From the NCBI RefSeq assembly GCF_913566895.1, contig NZ_CAJYCN010000008.1, forward strand, positions 62,001 to 126,000: DNA of 64,000 bases, in the 5' to 3' direction. Under the pieces are notes generated by a model. That model made no database searches. It was not told the DNA's origin and saw only the letters and a list, made by a program, of their open reading frames with translations. A program made the position numbers and the translations under genes. Every line of letters starts with the position of its first letter. Positions within the stretch are counted from its first letter, which is position 1. This document shows positions 1 through 9,272 of the stretch, piece after piece. This DNA is from Listeria ilorinensis (lineage in GTDB: Bacteria > Bacillota > Bacilli > Lactobacillales > Listeriaceae).

Positions 1-221
<221 letters not shown>

Positions 222-266
222 TTAGTAATAAGTAAGATTGTTATTCCATTGTCTATTCTACACCAC

Positions 267-304
267 AAAACCTGCCGACTCAATGCGCGCCGGCAGGTTT
301 TTTT
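267..304. terminator. Intrinsic terminator between nifJ and the membrane protein gene
   Basis: CCTGCCG (271-277) pairs with CGGCAGG (291-297). The stem has a T-run on the plus side and a short T4 on the minus side. It lies just beyond the stop of the leftward gene ending at 330 and ahead of nifJ, so its likely role is to end that leftward transcript. Confidence 0.7.
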
Positions 305-329
305 GACAAACTTGTAAACTTTTTATCTT

Positions 330-2066
330 TTATAAACCAAATGACTCATCCACTTGAAAGATCTGCTTGCTTCTTTTGGCTTTCCGATAAGCATAAAGCG
401 CCTGCCAGAGGCTAAAAGTCAGCAATGCCCCCCCGCTTAGCAAACTAATCGTCCAGCTGATTTTTTGGATTGCGGTCATCTCATAGCCAATAACGATATG
501 ATGAGAGCCGTCCGATAATTCTGCCTGAATTGTACCGCGATCCGAGACAGAAACGGGCAACTCCTTTCCATTATCATAGATTTTAAAGCCTTTATAGTAC
601 GGAACGTAGGTATCCAAAACGCCCGCCTCGTCCAGTTGGCAGCTTATGGTGAGTGTATTATTGACTACTTTTTCCTCAAAAGTGCCGTTTTCAAGGAATG
701 TTTCGTGTGCAAGGATTGAATCTTGATTTTCGCTCGCAGCTTCCGAAAGATAATCACCCGGCCAACCACCATGTAAGACAGCGATTGCCTCATAATTATA
801 GAACGTGACTGGCTTCCGATCGGCGCCTTCCGATGATTCACGGTCCTGCAAATTGTGCAGCATTTGGGTGGAAGTCACAAGTGAGAGCAAGACAATCAAC
901 AGCGCGGCAATGTAGCAACTGGTGCGAGTGAATGTCGTAAATCGCTCTGTCCGCCAAATGAACTCCAGCACTTCCCCCAGTACAAACAGCGCACAAACTG
1001 TGATCACACCATCTAGCCGCCACGGAAACTGGATTGTCGCTACTGCGGTATCCTGCACGAGGTCCCAATTCATCAGACACTCAAAAAGAAAGAAAAATAC
1101 GGCTAAGAACAACATAACTCGCCCAAATTTCGTGATCCGTCGAACAAAAATCACTCCAAAGACCATACTTAGGACAGCAAAGAAGCCCACACAATAATCC
1201 GTCCCCAGCCAGTCGAACTGCAACTGATTCGTCAAACTCGCCCACAGGTTTTCTCCAAGCGAAAGCTGATATTCAGATAAAGTCGGCCTGTACGAAGCTG
1301 TGTAATCCCCCATTTGCATCTGCTCCAATAAAGGAAATAGCGTAATCGCTGCAAATAAGACGGTGGCAAAAAAAGCTCCCCCAAGTGCGAACCAGCGTTT
1401 TTTATGACGCAAAAACTCTGGCAGATAACAGATCAGCATCAAAAACAACACCGCGCATAAAAGAACCACTGATAAAAGATGACTAAAAAGAACAAATGTA
1501 ACACCAAGGCTGAGCGGAATCCAAGCATGTCGCTTACCCACCGCCAGCGCATATAAACCGTAAATCGCCAATGGGAAAAAGGTGAGTGCTAGCGTCTCTC
1601 CAACCGCCGCTCTATAAAAAAGATCAATCAGTCGGTACGTCGCAAAACTATAGCCAACTGCAAAAGAAAAGCAAGCCAATCGTGACCGCCATAACTTTCG
1701 TCCGATAAAATAACAAAGCCCCATCGTCAGGATCTGCCAAACAAAAAAATAGGCATAATAGGCAGTTATCGGACTTGTAAATAAAAACCGAAAGAACACA
1801 CTCGGAAAAAAGGTCAGAAAAGGATAGAACAAATCGAGCGGATAACCAATCTGACGAAAAGTCAAGAAGTTGGCATAGCTATAGCCTCCTCCCGAAGAAA
1901 GCATTTGATACCAGCCTTCCATCCGCTGAATATGAAAGCGAAAATCATCGCCCGTATAAACTTCACCTGTTTGATAGTAAGGATAAAACATGAAAATAGA
2001 GATTACGACAAATAAAAATAATACCAGGCCGTCAACCCGGAAATTTCTCCAAGCATTTTTAATCAT
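330..2066 (-). CDS. Polytopic membrane protein, PTPS-related/YfhO-like
   Basis: 578 residues, mostly hydrophobic, with about a dozen predicted membrane segments. An early extracytoplasmic loop carries GDDFRFHIQRMEG (about residues 39-51), an acidic D-D plus H and R arrangement that recalls GT-C type glycosyltransferases. The architecture matches the membrane family called 6-pyruvoyl-tetrahydropterin synthase related, which resembles YfhO. A C-terminal soluble portion (about 400-530) precedes a last membrane helix. ATG with a good AGGAG about 10 bases upstream. A cell-surface glycosylation or polymer role is inference; no enzymatic activity can be assigned from the sequence. Confidence 0.7.
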   Translation of the reverse strand: MIKNAWRNFRVDGLVLFLFVVISIFMFYPYYQTGEVYTGDDFRFHIQRMEGWYQMLSSGGGYSYANFLTFRQIGYPLDLFYPFLTFFPSVFFRFLFTSPITAYYAYFFVWQILTMGLCYFIGRKLWRSRLACFSFAVGYSFATYRLIDLFYRAAVGETLALTFFPLAIYGLYALAVGKRHAWIPLSLGVTFVLFSHLLSVVLLCAVLFLMLICYLPEFLRHKKRWFALGGAFFATVLFAAITLFPLLEQMQMGDYTASYRPTLSEYQLSLGENLWASLTNQLQFDWLGTDYCVGFFAVLSMVFGVIFVRRITKFGRVMLFLAVFFFLFECLMNWDLVQDTAVATIQFPWRLDGVITVCALFVLGEVLEFIWRTERFTTFTRTSCYIAALLIVLLSLVTSTQMLHNLQDRESSEGADRKPVTFYNYEAIAVLHGGWPGDYLSEAASENQDSILAHETFLENGTFEEKVVNNTLTISCQLDEAGVLDTYVPYYKGFKIYDNGKELPVSVSDRGTIQAELSDGSHHIVIGYEMTAIQKISWTISLLSGGALLTFSLWQALYAYRKAKRSKQIFQVDESFGL

Positions 2067-2230
2067 GAGATGAACACTCCTTGTCGAGCAAGTTCATCGA
2101 TCAGACGGAAATCATCTCCTCTATATTCACTTACACACGCTCCTGCTATCGAATATACTTACAAAATAGTTACAGCCTAGTATACAGTTTTCTAGCCAGA
2201 CGTGCAATCCATATCCTCTATTATTTTCAC

Positions 2231-2285
2231 AAAAAAGAACCAAAATCGGTCAACCACTTGGCAAAAATGGTTCGATTTTGGTTCT
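2231..2285 (-). terminator. Terminator of the esterase gene
   Basis: AGAACCAAAATCG (2236-2248) is perfectly complementary to CGATTTTGGTTCT (2273-2285). On the minus strand the hairpin is followed by T6, placed just after the esterase stop. Confidence 0.85.
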
Positions 2286-2291
2286 GATCAT

Positions 2292-3332
2292 TTATTCTGC
2301 TAAAAACTCACGAATCAGTTCATAGGTTTCTTCTGTTGCAGCAGAATTAGTCGCTAGAAAATCGTGCGGTACCTTTTCAAAACGTTTGACAAAAACAGGT
2401 ACACCAGCATCTTTCATCTTTCTTGCATAAGCCTCGCCCTGATCCCGTAACGGGTCAAACTCGGCTGTCACGACAAAGGCTTTTGGCAAGCCGCTCAGAT
2501 CCTTGCTGCGAATTGGCGCAACAAGTGGGTCATACTTATGGTCAGAAGCTTTGGATAGATATAATTTGAAATATTTATCCAGCGATTCTTTCGTAAGGAC
2601 ATACCCTTCGCTGAAATGATCCATCGACGGATACAAAACCGAAGCGTCCCGGCTGAAAATATCGGTTGGCGGATACAGTAAAATCTGTTTGCTGATAGTC
2701 GGTGTGCCTTTTGCTTTCGCTAATTGGGAGACAACTGCAGCCAAATTACCGCCAGCACTGTCACCTGCTACAATAATATCTTTCGATTTTGCCCGTAAGC
2801 TAGTGTTATGCGAATTGACCCAGAGCAGTGCTGCATAAGCATCTTGTGTGGCTGCCGGGAACGGATTTTCAGGTGCTAAACGGTAGTCCACAGAAATCAC
2901 ACGAGCCCCTGTAGCCTGAACGAGTCGCCGAGCAATTTCGTCACTATGTTGAATACTGCCCGTAACAAAGCCGCCACCATGAAAATAAACAATGATCTCA
3001 TAAGGTCCCTCACTCGCTGGTGTATAAATACGCAGCGGGATTTTTCCGCCGGGTCCTTCAATTTTTTTATTTTCAATTTCACCAATTTCAATATTTTTAG
3101 CAGACGGTGCTGCTTTTTGTGCAAGTCGAATGTATTTATAACGAGCATCGACATCAGACAAAGGTGCCGTCTTTTTCACAAATTCCTGTGCTGCATCATC
3201 CAGATTTTCCACTGCTTCCGGTATAAAATCACGTTTACCTGCCGCCTTCTTATAAATAAAGAATATAATTGCGAGCGGCAACAGTACCACACTTGCAATC
3301 ACAATGAAAACCCACTTCAATGTTTGTTTCAA
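2292..3332 (-). CDS. Membrane-anchored alpha/beta hydrolase (HSL-type esterase/lipase)
   Basis: 346 residues: one N-terminal membrane helix (about 7-27), a linker, then a hormone-sensitive-lipase-type hydrolase. Visible motifs are the oxyanion-hole HGGG (118-121), the nucleophile in GDSAGG (Ser192), Asp293 in EFDPLRD and His323 in VPHDF, a complete catalytic triad. The start is TTG with GAGGAG ten bases upstream; a nearby ATG is in another frame. It is transcribed divergently from argG. Carboxylester hydrolysis is well supported. The substrate is unknown, and the anchor places the enzyme at the membrane. Confidence 0.85.
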   Translation of the reverse strand: MKQTLKWVFIVIASVVLLPLAIIFFIYKKAAGKRDFIPEAVENLDDAAQEFVKKTAPLSDVDARYKYIRLAQKAAPSAKNIEIGEIENKKIEGPGGKIPLRIYTPASEGPYEIIVYFHGGGFVTGSIQHSDEIARRLVQATGARVISVDYRLAPENPFPAATQDAYAALLWVNSHNTSLRAKSKDIIVAGDSAGGNLAAVVSQLAKAKGTPTISKQILLYPPTDIFSRDASVLYPSMDHFSEGYVLTKESLDKYFKLYLSKASDHKYDPLVAPIRSKDLSGLPKAFVVTAEFDPLRDQGEAYARKMKDAGVPVFVKRFEKVPHDFLATNSAATEETYELIREFLAE

Positions 3333-3372
3333 TTGCGCTCATCTCCTCACCACAAAATTACTTTACCTTCCT

Positions 3373-3401
3373 AGTATAGCAGTTTTACAGATTTCGACCA
3401 A
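3373..3401 (-). promoter_or_regulatory. Sigma-A promoter of the esterase gene
   Basis: On the minus strand TTGGTC and TATACT are separated by 17 bases, about 40 bases before the TTG start. Confidence 0.6.
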
Positions 3402-3415
3402 CTTATTACGTTTTT

Positions 3416-3433
3416 GATGAATTTAAATTCTTT
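3416..3433. promoter_or_regulatory. Candidate ARG box upstream of argGH
   Basis: TGAATTTAAATTCT (3418-3431) fits the ArgR/AhrC operator pattern TGAAT-N4-ATTCA with one mismatch. It lies about 30 bases upstream of the argG -35. The known family regulator represses arginine biosynthesis when arginine is present; binding here is inferred. Confidence 0.45.
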
Positions 3434-3459
3434 TTATTGTATAAAAATTAATTTAACAG

Positions 3460-3488
3460 TTGATTTATTAGCATCCCAGTGATAATAT
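3460..3488 (+). promoter_or_regulatory. Sigma-A promoter of argGH
   Basis: TTGATT and TAATAT are spaced by 17 bases, 45 bases ahead of the argG ATG. The ribosome binding site AAGGGG is at 3519-3524. Confidence 0.75.
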
Positions 3489-3532
3489 ATATAAAAGCGA
3501 TTGTATATTTATGAATCGAAGGGGATGTTTTC

Positions 3533-4747
3533 ATGTCAAAAGAAAAAATCGTATTGGCCTATTCCGGCGGGCTTGATACTTCTGTTGCAATCCAGTGGTT
3601 GCTTGATCTAGATTATGAGGTAATTGCTTGTTGCCTGGATGTTGGGGAAGGGAAAGATTTGAACTTTATTAAAGAAAAAGCATTAAAAGTCGGGGCTGCT
3701 GCTTCTTACACCATTGATGCCAAAGAAGAATTTGCAGAAGAGTTTGCCCTTATCGCGCTTCAAGCCCATGCCTATTATGAAGGTAAGTATCCGCTCGTAT
3801 CCGCCCTCAGTCGCCCATTGATTGCGAAAAAGCTCGTGGAAGTGGCTCGGCAAGAAGGGGCTACTGCCATTGCACACGGTTGTACGGGAAAAGGCAATGA
3901 TCAGGTTCGTTTTGAAATTGCCATCCATGCGCTGGCACCTGATTTGAACGTTCTTTCACCCGTTCGTGACTGGAAATGGTCCCGTGAAGAAGAGATCCAT
4001 TATGCTCAGGAAAAAGGTATTCCAGTACCGATCAACTTGGATAATCCCTTTTCTATCGATCAAAACCTGTGGGGCAGAAGTAATGAATGTGGCATTCTGG
4101 AAAACCCATGGGCCGCACCTCCAGAAGAAGCGTATGAGTTGACAGCCTCTTTAGAAGACACACCTGATATGCCGGAAATCATCGAAATCACGTTTGATGC
4201 TGGCGTTCCGATCGCCGTTAACGGTGAAAATATGACGCTTGCCAATCTGATTTTACATGTAAATAAACTCGCTGGTAAACATGGCATCGGCCGGATCGAT
4301 CATATTGAAAATCGGCTAGTCGGTATCAAATCACGCGAAGTGTATGAATGTCCTGCTGCAGTCACATTGATCACAGCCCACAAGGAACTGGAAGACTTGA
4401 CATTTGTCCGTGAGATGGCGCATTTCAAACCTGCCATCGAACAAAAAATCAGTGAAATGATTTATAACGGACTCTGGTACTCGCCACTTACAGAAGCATT
4501 GATCAATTTCTTAAAAACCACACAAAAGTATGTCAACGGAACGATCCGTGTAAAGCTTTTCAAAGGCCATGCTATTGTGGAAGGTAGAAAATCACCGAAC
4601 TCCCTTTACGATGAAAATCTAGCCACTTATACGTCAGCTGATACATTTGATCAGGCTGCGGCTGTCGGTTTTATCAAGCTTTTCGGTCTACCAACCAAAG
4701 TAAGTGCGGAAGTTAATGCCAAACAAGAGGTTGCAAGCGAGGTGTAA
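3533..4747 (+). CDS. argG: Argininosuccinate synthase
   Basis: 404 residues, the usual length. The PP-loop ATP-binding motif AYSGGLDTS is at residues 9-17, and the citrulline/aspartate-binding [13 protein letters not shown] region follows. The cytosolic enzyme joins citrulline and aspartate using ATP in the penultimate step of arginine synthesis. ATG with AAGGGG eight bases upstream. It is separated from argH by only 3 bases, so the two form an operon with the promoter at 3460-3488 and probably ArgR control. Confidence 0.97.
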   Translation: MSKEKIVLAYSGGLDTSVAIQWLLDLDYEVIACCLDVGEGKDLNFIKEKALKVGAAASYTIDAKEEFAEEFALIALQAHAYYEGKYPLVSALSRPLIAKKLVEVARQEGATAIAHGCTGKGNDQVRFEIAIHALAPDLNVLSPVRDWKWSREEEIHYAQEKGIPVPINLDNPFSIDQNLWGRSNECGILENPWAAPPEEAYELTASLEDTPDMPEIIEITFDAGVPIAVNGENMTLANLILHVNKLAGKHGIGRIDHIENRLVGIKSREVYECPAAVTLITAHKELEDLTFVREMAHFKPAIEQKISEMIYNGLWYSPLTEALINFLKTTQKYVNGTIRVKLFKGHAIVEGRKSPNSLYDENLATYTSADTFDQAAAVGFIKLFGLPTKVSAEVNAKQEVASEV

Positions 4748-4750
4748 ATC

Positions 4751-6127
4751 ATGGAAAAATTATGGGGTGGTCGTTTTGAAGGTCAAGCTACGCCATGGAT
4801 CGATGCTTTCGGGGCCTCGATCGAAGTAGATCAAACGATGGCCGAACAGGATTTAATCGGCAGTTTGGCACATGTCAAAATGCTGGGTGAAACAGGTATT
4901 TTGACGAAGGAAGAAGAAGCAACTATTTCAGACGGTCTGCAACTCCTACAGCAAAAACTGGCACGGGGTGAACTGATCTTCACGATTCAAAATGAAGATA
5001 TTCATCTAAATATGGAAAAGTTGTTACATGCGGAAATCGGTCCAGTAGCTGGCAAGCTTCATACGGCTCGCAGTCGGAACGATCAGGTGGCAACTGACAT
5101 GCACCTCTATTTAAAATCGCATGTCCAGATGATTCAAGAAGCAATCTACCACTTACAAACTGCGCTCGTAACCAAAGCCGCCGATCATATCGAAACGATC
5201 ATGCCTGGTTACACGCACTTACAACACGCTCAGCCTATCTCATTTGCTCATCATCTGCTTGCCTATTATGAAATGTTGACACGTGACAAGGAACGGCTTC
5301 AGGATAGTTTAAAACGGATCGACATCTGCCCACTTGGCGCTGCGGCACTGGCAGGGACCACCTTCCCAATTGATCGGACAATCACAGCGGATGCATTAGG
5401 CTTTCAGGCGATTTATGCCAATAGTCTGGATGCCGTCAGTGACCGCGACTTTATTTTAGAGTTCTTAAGCAATGCTTCGATCCTGATGATGCACCTGTCG
5501 CGCCTTGCGGAAGAACTGATTTTATGGACCAGCCATGAATTCCAATTCGTCACGTTGACAGATACCTATTCGACAGGCAGCTCGATCATGCCACAAAAGA
5601 AAAATCCGGATATGGCTGAGCTTGTCCGCGGCAAAACCGGTCGTGTATACGGCAATCTATTTGGTTTATTGACTGTGCTGAAAGGGCTGCCGCTTGCCTA
5701 TAATAAGGATTTACAAGAAGACAAGGAAGGCATGTTTGATACCGTTCAAACCCTGCTGTCTTCACTAAAAATTTTCACAGGGATGATTGAAACGATGGAA
5801 GTGCACGAGCAAACTATGCTCCAATCAACCGAAAAGGATTTCTCCAATGCAACAGAGCTGGCAGACTATCTAGCAGCAAAAGGGATTCCTTTCCGCGAGG
5901 CACACGAAATTGTCGGCAAGCTTGTACTTTCCTGTACCAAAAAAGGATGTTATTTACAGGATGTACCGATTGCGGACTATCAGGCCATCTCGCCACTGAT
6001 CGAAGTAGATATTTATGAAAAACTCGCCTCCAGAACAGCTGTCAAACGCCGTCATTCAGAGGGAGGCACTGGTTTTGATCAGGTTGCCATCCAAATTAAA
6101 CGAGCTAAACAGGCTCTTCATTTGTAA
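4751..6127 (+). CDS. argH: Argininosuccinate lyase
   Basis: 458 residues, full length. The fumarase/aspartase superfamily signature [11 protein letters not shown] is at residues 276-286, with the active-site HLQHAQP segment around His159. It splits argininosuccinate into arginine and fumarate. The start lies 3 bases after the argG stop, with its ribosome binding site (GAGG) inside the argG end, which implies translational coupling. A strong bidirectional terminator follows. Confidence 0.97.
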   Translation: MEKLWGGRFEGQATPWIDAFGASIEVDQTMAEQDLIGSLAHVKMLGETGILTKEEEATISDGLQLLQQKLARGELIFTIQNEDIHLNMEKLLHAEIGPVAGKLHTARSRNDQVATDMHLYLKSHVQMIQEAIYHLQTALVTKAADHIETIMPGYTHLQHAQPISFAHHLLAYYEMLTRDKERLQDSLKRIDICPLGAAALAGTTFPIDRTITADALGFQAIYANSLDAVSDRDFILEFLSNASILMMHLSRLAEELILWTSHEFQFVTLTDTYSTGSSIMPQKKNPDMAELVRGKTGRVYGNLFGLLTVLKGLPLAYNKDLQEDKEGMFDTVQTLLSSLKIFTGMIETMEVHEQTMLQSTEKDFSNATELADYLAAKGIPFREAHEIVGKLVLSCTKKGCYLQDVPIADYQAISPLIEVDIYEKLASRTAVKRRHSEGGTGFDQVAIQIKRAKQALHL

Positions 6128-6130
6128 ATA

Positions 6131-6172
6131 AAAACAGCCATCTCAAAATTTTGCGAGATGGCTGCTTTTTTT
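6131..6172. terminator. Bidirectional terminator between argH and the convergent gene
   Basis: CAGCCATCTC (6135-6144) pairs with GAGATGGCTG (6155-6164). A-rich and T-rich flanks lie on both sides, so it can serve both converging transcripts. Confidence 0.9.
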
Positions 6173-6668
6173 ATCGACTATGCTCTTTTCCAGTTATATG
6201 TTGGATCGTAATCTTTATCAGCCCTGTTCCGTGAATCATCTTTTTGGAAATTGGATCAAATGCAGATAAACTACTGCCAGTTGTGTGTTGCATAAGAAGT
6301 TCTAGTGCATGCAGTTTTTCCGACTCTTCTTCGAGTATCTCCGCTTCTCCATAAGCCATTATCGACTGATAGAAAAATGAATAATCAGCTGCTCTTGTTC
6401 CAGCTTCCATAAGCTCATGCTCACAATCGAGCTGCACACAAACACGCGGGTTTTCCTTTAATAGCCTAAGCTTTTTGCCCTGTCTCGCTCCATGAATGTA
6501 GAACGTCAATTGCTTTGTCTCATGCCATTCATAGCCATAATTCACTGGTACAACATATGGAAACTCTTTATCAAAAAAGCCGATATGTGCCACTTGCGAT
6601 TTGGCAATGATCTTTTTTAGAATGCTATGATCCGTTACTTCGCGATCTTTCCTACGCATTTTTTCCAA
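6171..6668 (-). CDS. Pyridoxamine 5'-phosphate oxidase-like flavin-binding protein (NimA-like)
   Basis: About 165 residues beginning LEKMRRKDREVTD, the characteristic opening of the NimA-like branch of the PNPOx split-barrel family. That branch binds FMN, and some members reduce nitroaromatics. The core VAHIGFFDKEFPYVVPVNYGY strand region and an FYIHGARQGKK segment are visible. The TTG at 6668 is preferred because GGAGG (6676-6680) sits seven bases before it. An ATG at 6698 would overlap the upstream gene and has no ribosome site. It is probably co-transcribed with the FabK-like gene 19 bases upstream. The physiological substrate is unknown. Confidence 0.8.
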   Translation of the reverse strand: MEKMRRKDREVTDHSILKKIIAKSQVAHIGFFDKEFPYVVPVNYGYEWHETKQLTFYIHGARQGKKLRLLKENPRVCVQLDCEHELMEAGTRAADYSFFYQSIMAYGEAEILEEESEKLHALELLMQHTTGSSLSAFDPISKKMIHGTGLIKITIQHITGKEHSR

Positions 6669-6687
6669 AGTGACGCCTCCACTCTGC

Positions 6688-7617
6688 TTATTCGACAATC
6701 AATCCAGCTGCAACAGCTTTGGCCTCACGCATCATCTCTTCAATCACCACTTGGCATGGCTTGATTTCTGTAACGAGACCTGTGATTTGTCCGGCCATGA
6801 CTGAACCATTGTCCGTATCTCCATCGAATACTGCTTTGCGAAGCGACCCCATTGTTAGCTGTTCAAGTGTATCGCGATCGACATTCTCCTCTTCCAATCG
6901 CAAATATTCTTTGATCATTTTATTTTTGATCGAGCGCACTGGTGCACCATTTCGGCGTCCTGTTACAGTCGTATCCCGGTCACCGGCTTTTAACACTGCT
7001 GCTTTGAAGTTCGGATGTACTGGGCATTCATCTGTTGCCAAGAAACGCGTACCCACTTGCACCCCTTGCGCACCCAGTGCAAATACAGCAGCCATGCCCC
7101 GGCCATCAGCAATTCCCCCAGCAGCGATTACAGGGATCGATACGGCATCTACGATTTGCGGCAAAAGTGCCATCGTCGTCGTCTCTCCCACATGTCCTCC
7201 TGCTTCAGTTCCTTCAGCAATCACAGCATCGGCACCTAATTTTTCCATTCGTTTGGCAATCATTACAGAAGGCACAACTGGAATCACAATGATCCCCGCT
7301 TCTTTCCACTTTGGCATATAGGACTTTGGTGTTCCTGCACCCGTGGTAATGATTTTGACGCCCTCTTCAATGATCACTTCGGTCAATTCTTCAATATTAG
7401 TCATCATCAGCATCAAATTGACACCAAAAGGTTTATCCGTAAGTGTTTTTGTTTTTTGGATTTCCGCACGCAAGTCTTCTGCCGACATACCACCAGATGC
7501 GATAATCCCAAGGCCTCCCGCATTTGAAACCGCCGCGACCAGCGGAGCTTTCGCAATTTGTGCCATCGCACCTTGGATGATCGGATAGTGAATCCCTAAT
7601 TGTTCTGTCAGTTTCAT
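6688..7617 (-). CDS. FabK-like enoyl-ACP reductase / nitronate monooxygenase family
   Basis: 309 residues of the FMN-dependent TIM-barrel family shared by FabK (enoyl-ACP reductase II) and nitronate monooxygenase. The segments VNLMLMMTN, TTGAGTPKSYM, VIPVVPSV and EAGGHVG (His142, the FabK active-site His region), with IAAGGIADGRG for FMN phosphate, resemble streptococcal FabK more than 2-nitropropane dioxygenases. The likely role is reduction of enoyl-ACP in fatty-acid elongation or as a backup reductase. Listeria usually relies on FabI, so its in vivo contribution is uncertain. ATG start with GGGAGG upstream. Confidence 0.8.
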   Translation of the reverse strand: MKLTEQLGIHYPIIQGAMAQIAKAPLVAAVSNAGGLGIIASGGMSAEDLRAEIQKTKTLTDKPFGVNLMLMMTNIEELTEVIIEEGVKIITTGAGTPKSYMPKWKEAGIIVIPVVPSVMIAKRMEKLGADAVIAEGTEAGGHVGETTTMALLPQIVDAVSIPVIAAGGIADGRGMAAVFALGAQGVQVGTRFLATDECPVHPNFKAAVLKAGDRDTTVTGRRNGAPVRSIKNKMIKEYLRLEEENVDRDTLEQLTMGSLRKAVFDGDTDNGSVMAGQITGLVTEIKPCQVVIEEMMREAKAVAAGLIVE

Positions 7618-7652
7618 TTTGTTCCTCCCAAATGTTTATGTTCTCACATGCT

Positions 7653-7661
7653 AGTATAACA
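7653..7661 (-). promoter_or_regulatory. Extended -10 promoter of the FabK-like gene
   Basis: TGTTATACT on the minus strand is a TGn extended -10. No good -35 is seen. Confidence 0.5.
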
Positions 7662-7684
7662 AATTTAAGAGGTGACGAGTAGAG

Positions 7685-8563
7685 TCATTTTTGATTTTCT
7701 GCTAGCGTCTGTACAGCTAAAATCACACAACCCGTAATTCCCGCATTATCTTCTAGCGCGGGCGGTACAATATATGTTTCCAAATCAGGAAGCTGCACAT
7801 AACCATTCATAATTCCTTTCAACTTTTGACGAATGAGCGGGAAAAGCTGCCGCTGCTTCATTACACCGCCTCCTAAAACGATTCGTTCCGGTGCTAAAAT
7901 CAAACTATAATTCATCACCGCCTGTGCCAAATAATGGGCTTCCAGGTTCCATACTTCGTCGTCATCTGCCAGTTCCACACCCTTTTTCCCCCAGCGCTTC
8001 TCTATCGCACCACCTGCAGCAAGGCCTTCCAGACAGTCATCATGATACGGACAGTTGCCTGTAAAACGATCATGTTTATTGCGTCGCACCAAAATATGCC
8101 CCATTTCTGGATGGGAAAAATTTTCCAAGATTTTCCCGCCGCAAACGGCTCCACCGCCAATACCGGTTCCGATCGTCACGTAAATGCAGCTGTCGAGCCC
8201 TTTAGCCGCACCCAGCGTTACCTCCCCTAGTGCCGCAGCATTCACATCTGTCGTAAAACCAATCGGTACATTAAAAACAGCTTTCATGGCACCCACGATA
8301 TCATAATTCCGCCATGCCAGTTTAGGCGTTGACGTGATGTAGCCGTATGTTGGACTGTCTTTGCGAATATCGATCGGCCCGAATGAACCAATCCCGATAG
8401 CTTCTAGCTCATCTGCATATGGCTTGAAAAAACCGATTACTTCGTGCATGGTTTCCGAAGGCTCCGTTGTTTTGTAAGTTGCTCGTTTGATAATCTTACC
8501 TGATTCATCCCCAATTGCTGCCACAAATTTTGTGCCGCCTGCTTCAATCGCTCCAAATACCAT
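7685..8563 (-). CDS. ROK-family sugar kinase (fructokinase type)
   Basis: 292 residues. The N-terminal phosphate-binding loop GAIEAGGTKFVAAIG, the catalytic region TDVNAAALGE, GTGIGGG and the zinc-binding cluster EMGHILVRR...GNCPYHDDCLEG match the ROK fructokinases (ScrK/GmuE group). It phosphorylates a hexose, most likely fructose, with ATP in the cytosol. Its promoter overlaps a 13-base palindrome that may be the binding site of a sugar-responsive repressor. No transporter lies beside it, so the sugar source is not shown. Confidence 0.87.
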   Translation of the reverse strand: MVFGAIEAGGTKFVAAIGDESGKIIKRATYKTTEPSETMHEVIGFFKPYADELEAIGIGSFGPIDIRKDSPTYGYITSTPKLAWRNYDIVGAMKAVFNVPIGFTTDVNAAALGEVTLGAAKGLDSCIYVTIGTGIGGGAVCGGKILENFSHPEMGHILVRRNKHDRFTGNCPYHDDCLEGLAAGGAIEKRWGKKGVELADDDEVWNLEAHYLAQAVMNYSLILAPERIVLGGGVMKQRQLFPLIRQKLKGIMNGYVQLPDLETYIVPPALEDNAGITGCVILAVQTLAENQK

Positions 8564-8588
8564 CTTTTATCCGCTCCTCTATATTTTA

Positions 8589-8627
8589 TGTAACGCTTAC
8601 ATTTTACTCCAATCCCATAAAAAAGCA
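8589..8627 (-). promoter_or_regulatory. Promoter and palindromic operator of the ROK kinase
   Basis: On the minus strand TTGCTT and TAAAAT are spaced by 16 bases. TGTAAGCGTTACA (8589-8601), a 5-3-5 inverted repeat, directly follows the -10. It equals a palindromic CcpA site (TGTAANCGNTTACA) lacking one central base, so it may be a degenerate cre or the site of another LacI-type repressor. Confidence 0.45.
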
Positions 8628-8636
8628 ATATCATTT

Positions 8637-8659
8637 TCAAAAAACTATTAAAAATAGTT
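8637..8659 (-). terminator. Weak AT-rich terminator after the HD hydrolase
   Basis: AACTAT (8643-8648) pairs with ATAGTT (8654-8659), followed by a T-run on the minus strand. The stem is short and AT-rich. Confidence 0.35.
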
Positions 8660-8701
8660 CTAAATTCATAAATTAACAGTCTTTTTAGAAGAGGTCGATT
8701 T

Positions 8702-9247
8702 TCATTTTTTGAAAACCGTTCGAACCATCCTTTCGTAGGCATCAAAATAAGCTGGTATTTCTCGCGGATCTAACCCATAAAGCATCACCTTTGCAACGCT
8801 CGTGTAATACCACTCTTGCAAATCATAGCCGCGATTGAAATGCTGCCATACTGCACTTCCTTCTGAACTCATTGCATAACGGATCGAACTGAGATTATCA
8901 TATTTATCTGCCACGATCAGTGCTTTTTCTTCCAGATTTCCAGTCCGCACAGTTTCGATCGTATGGGCTTTTCGTTCTTCCCAGGAGAGCGTTTTGTCTT
9001 CAGTATGCGAAAGCACTAGCGCTGCAACATGGGACCCGAATTCCTGCTCAATCTCATTTGCAGTCACTAACGTGTCCTCCACTACATCATGAAGAAGCCC
9101 AGCAATCACGACGTCCTCTGAGAAACCAGCTTGTCTCAGGATCCGCGCCACATTGAGCGGGTGTGAAAAGTAAATCTCACCAGTAATTTTTCGCTTTTGT
9201 CCTTCATGAGCGGTTTGTGCATACGCTTTTGCTTTCTCATACATCAT
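8702..9247 (-). CDS. HD-domain phosphohydrolase, MESH1/SpoT-hydrolase-like
   Basis: 181 residues forming a stand-alone HD domain: AHEGQKRKITGEIYFSHPLNVARIL, then GLLHDVVEDT (the HD pair plus ED), then VADKYDNLSSIRYA. This is the metal-binding arrangement of the (p)ppGpp-hydrolase half of Rel/SpoT and of MESH1. Hydrolysis of ppGpp or another nucleotide is plausible but not shown. Two ATGs lie in tandem; the second (9244) is better spaced from AGGTGG. The gene follows the dehydrogenase by 25 bases and may share its transcript. A RelP-like synthetase lies 10 kb away. Confidence 0.8.
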   Translation of the reverse strand: MMYEKAKAYAQTAHEGQKRKITGEIYFSHPLNVARILRQAGFSEDVVIAGLLHDVVEDTLVTANEIEQEFGSHVAALVLSHTEDKTLSWEERKAHTIETVRTGNLEEKALIVADKYDNLSSIRYAMSSEGSAVWQHFNRGYDLQEWYYTSVAKVMLYGLDPREIPAYFDAYERMVRTVFKK

Positions 9248-9272
9248 AATTCCACCTGTCTGTTAATAATTT

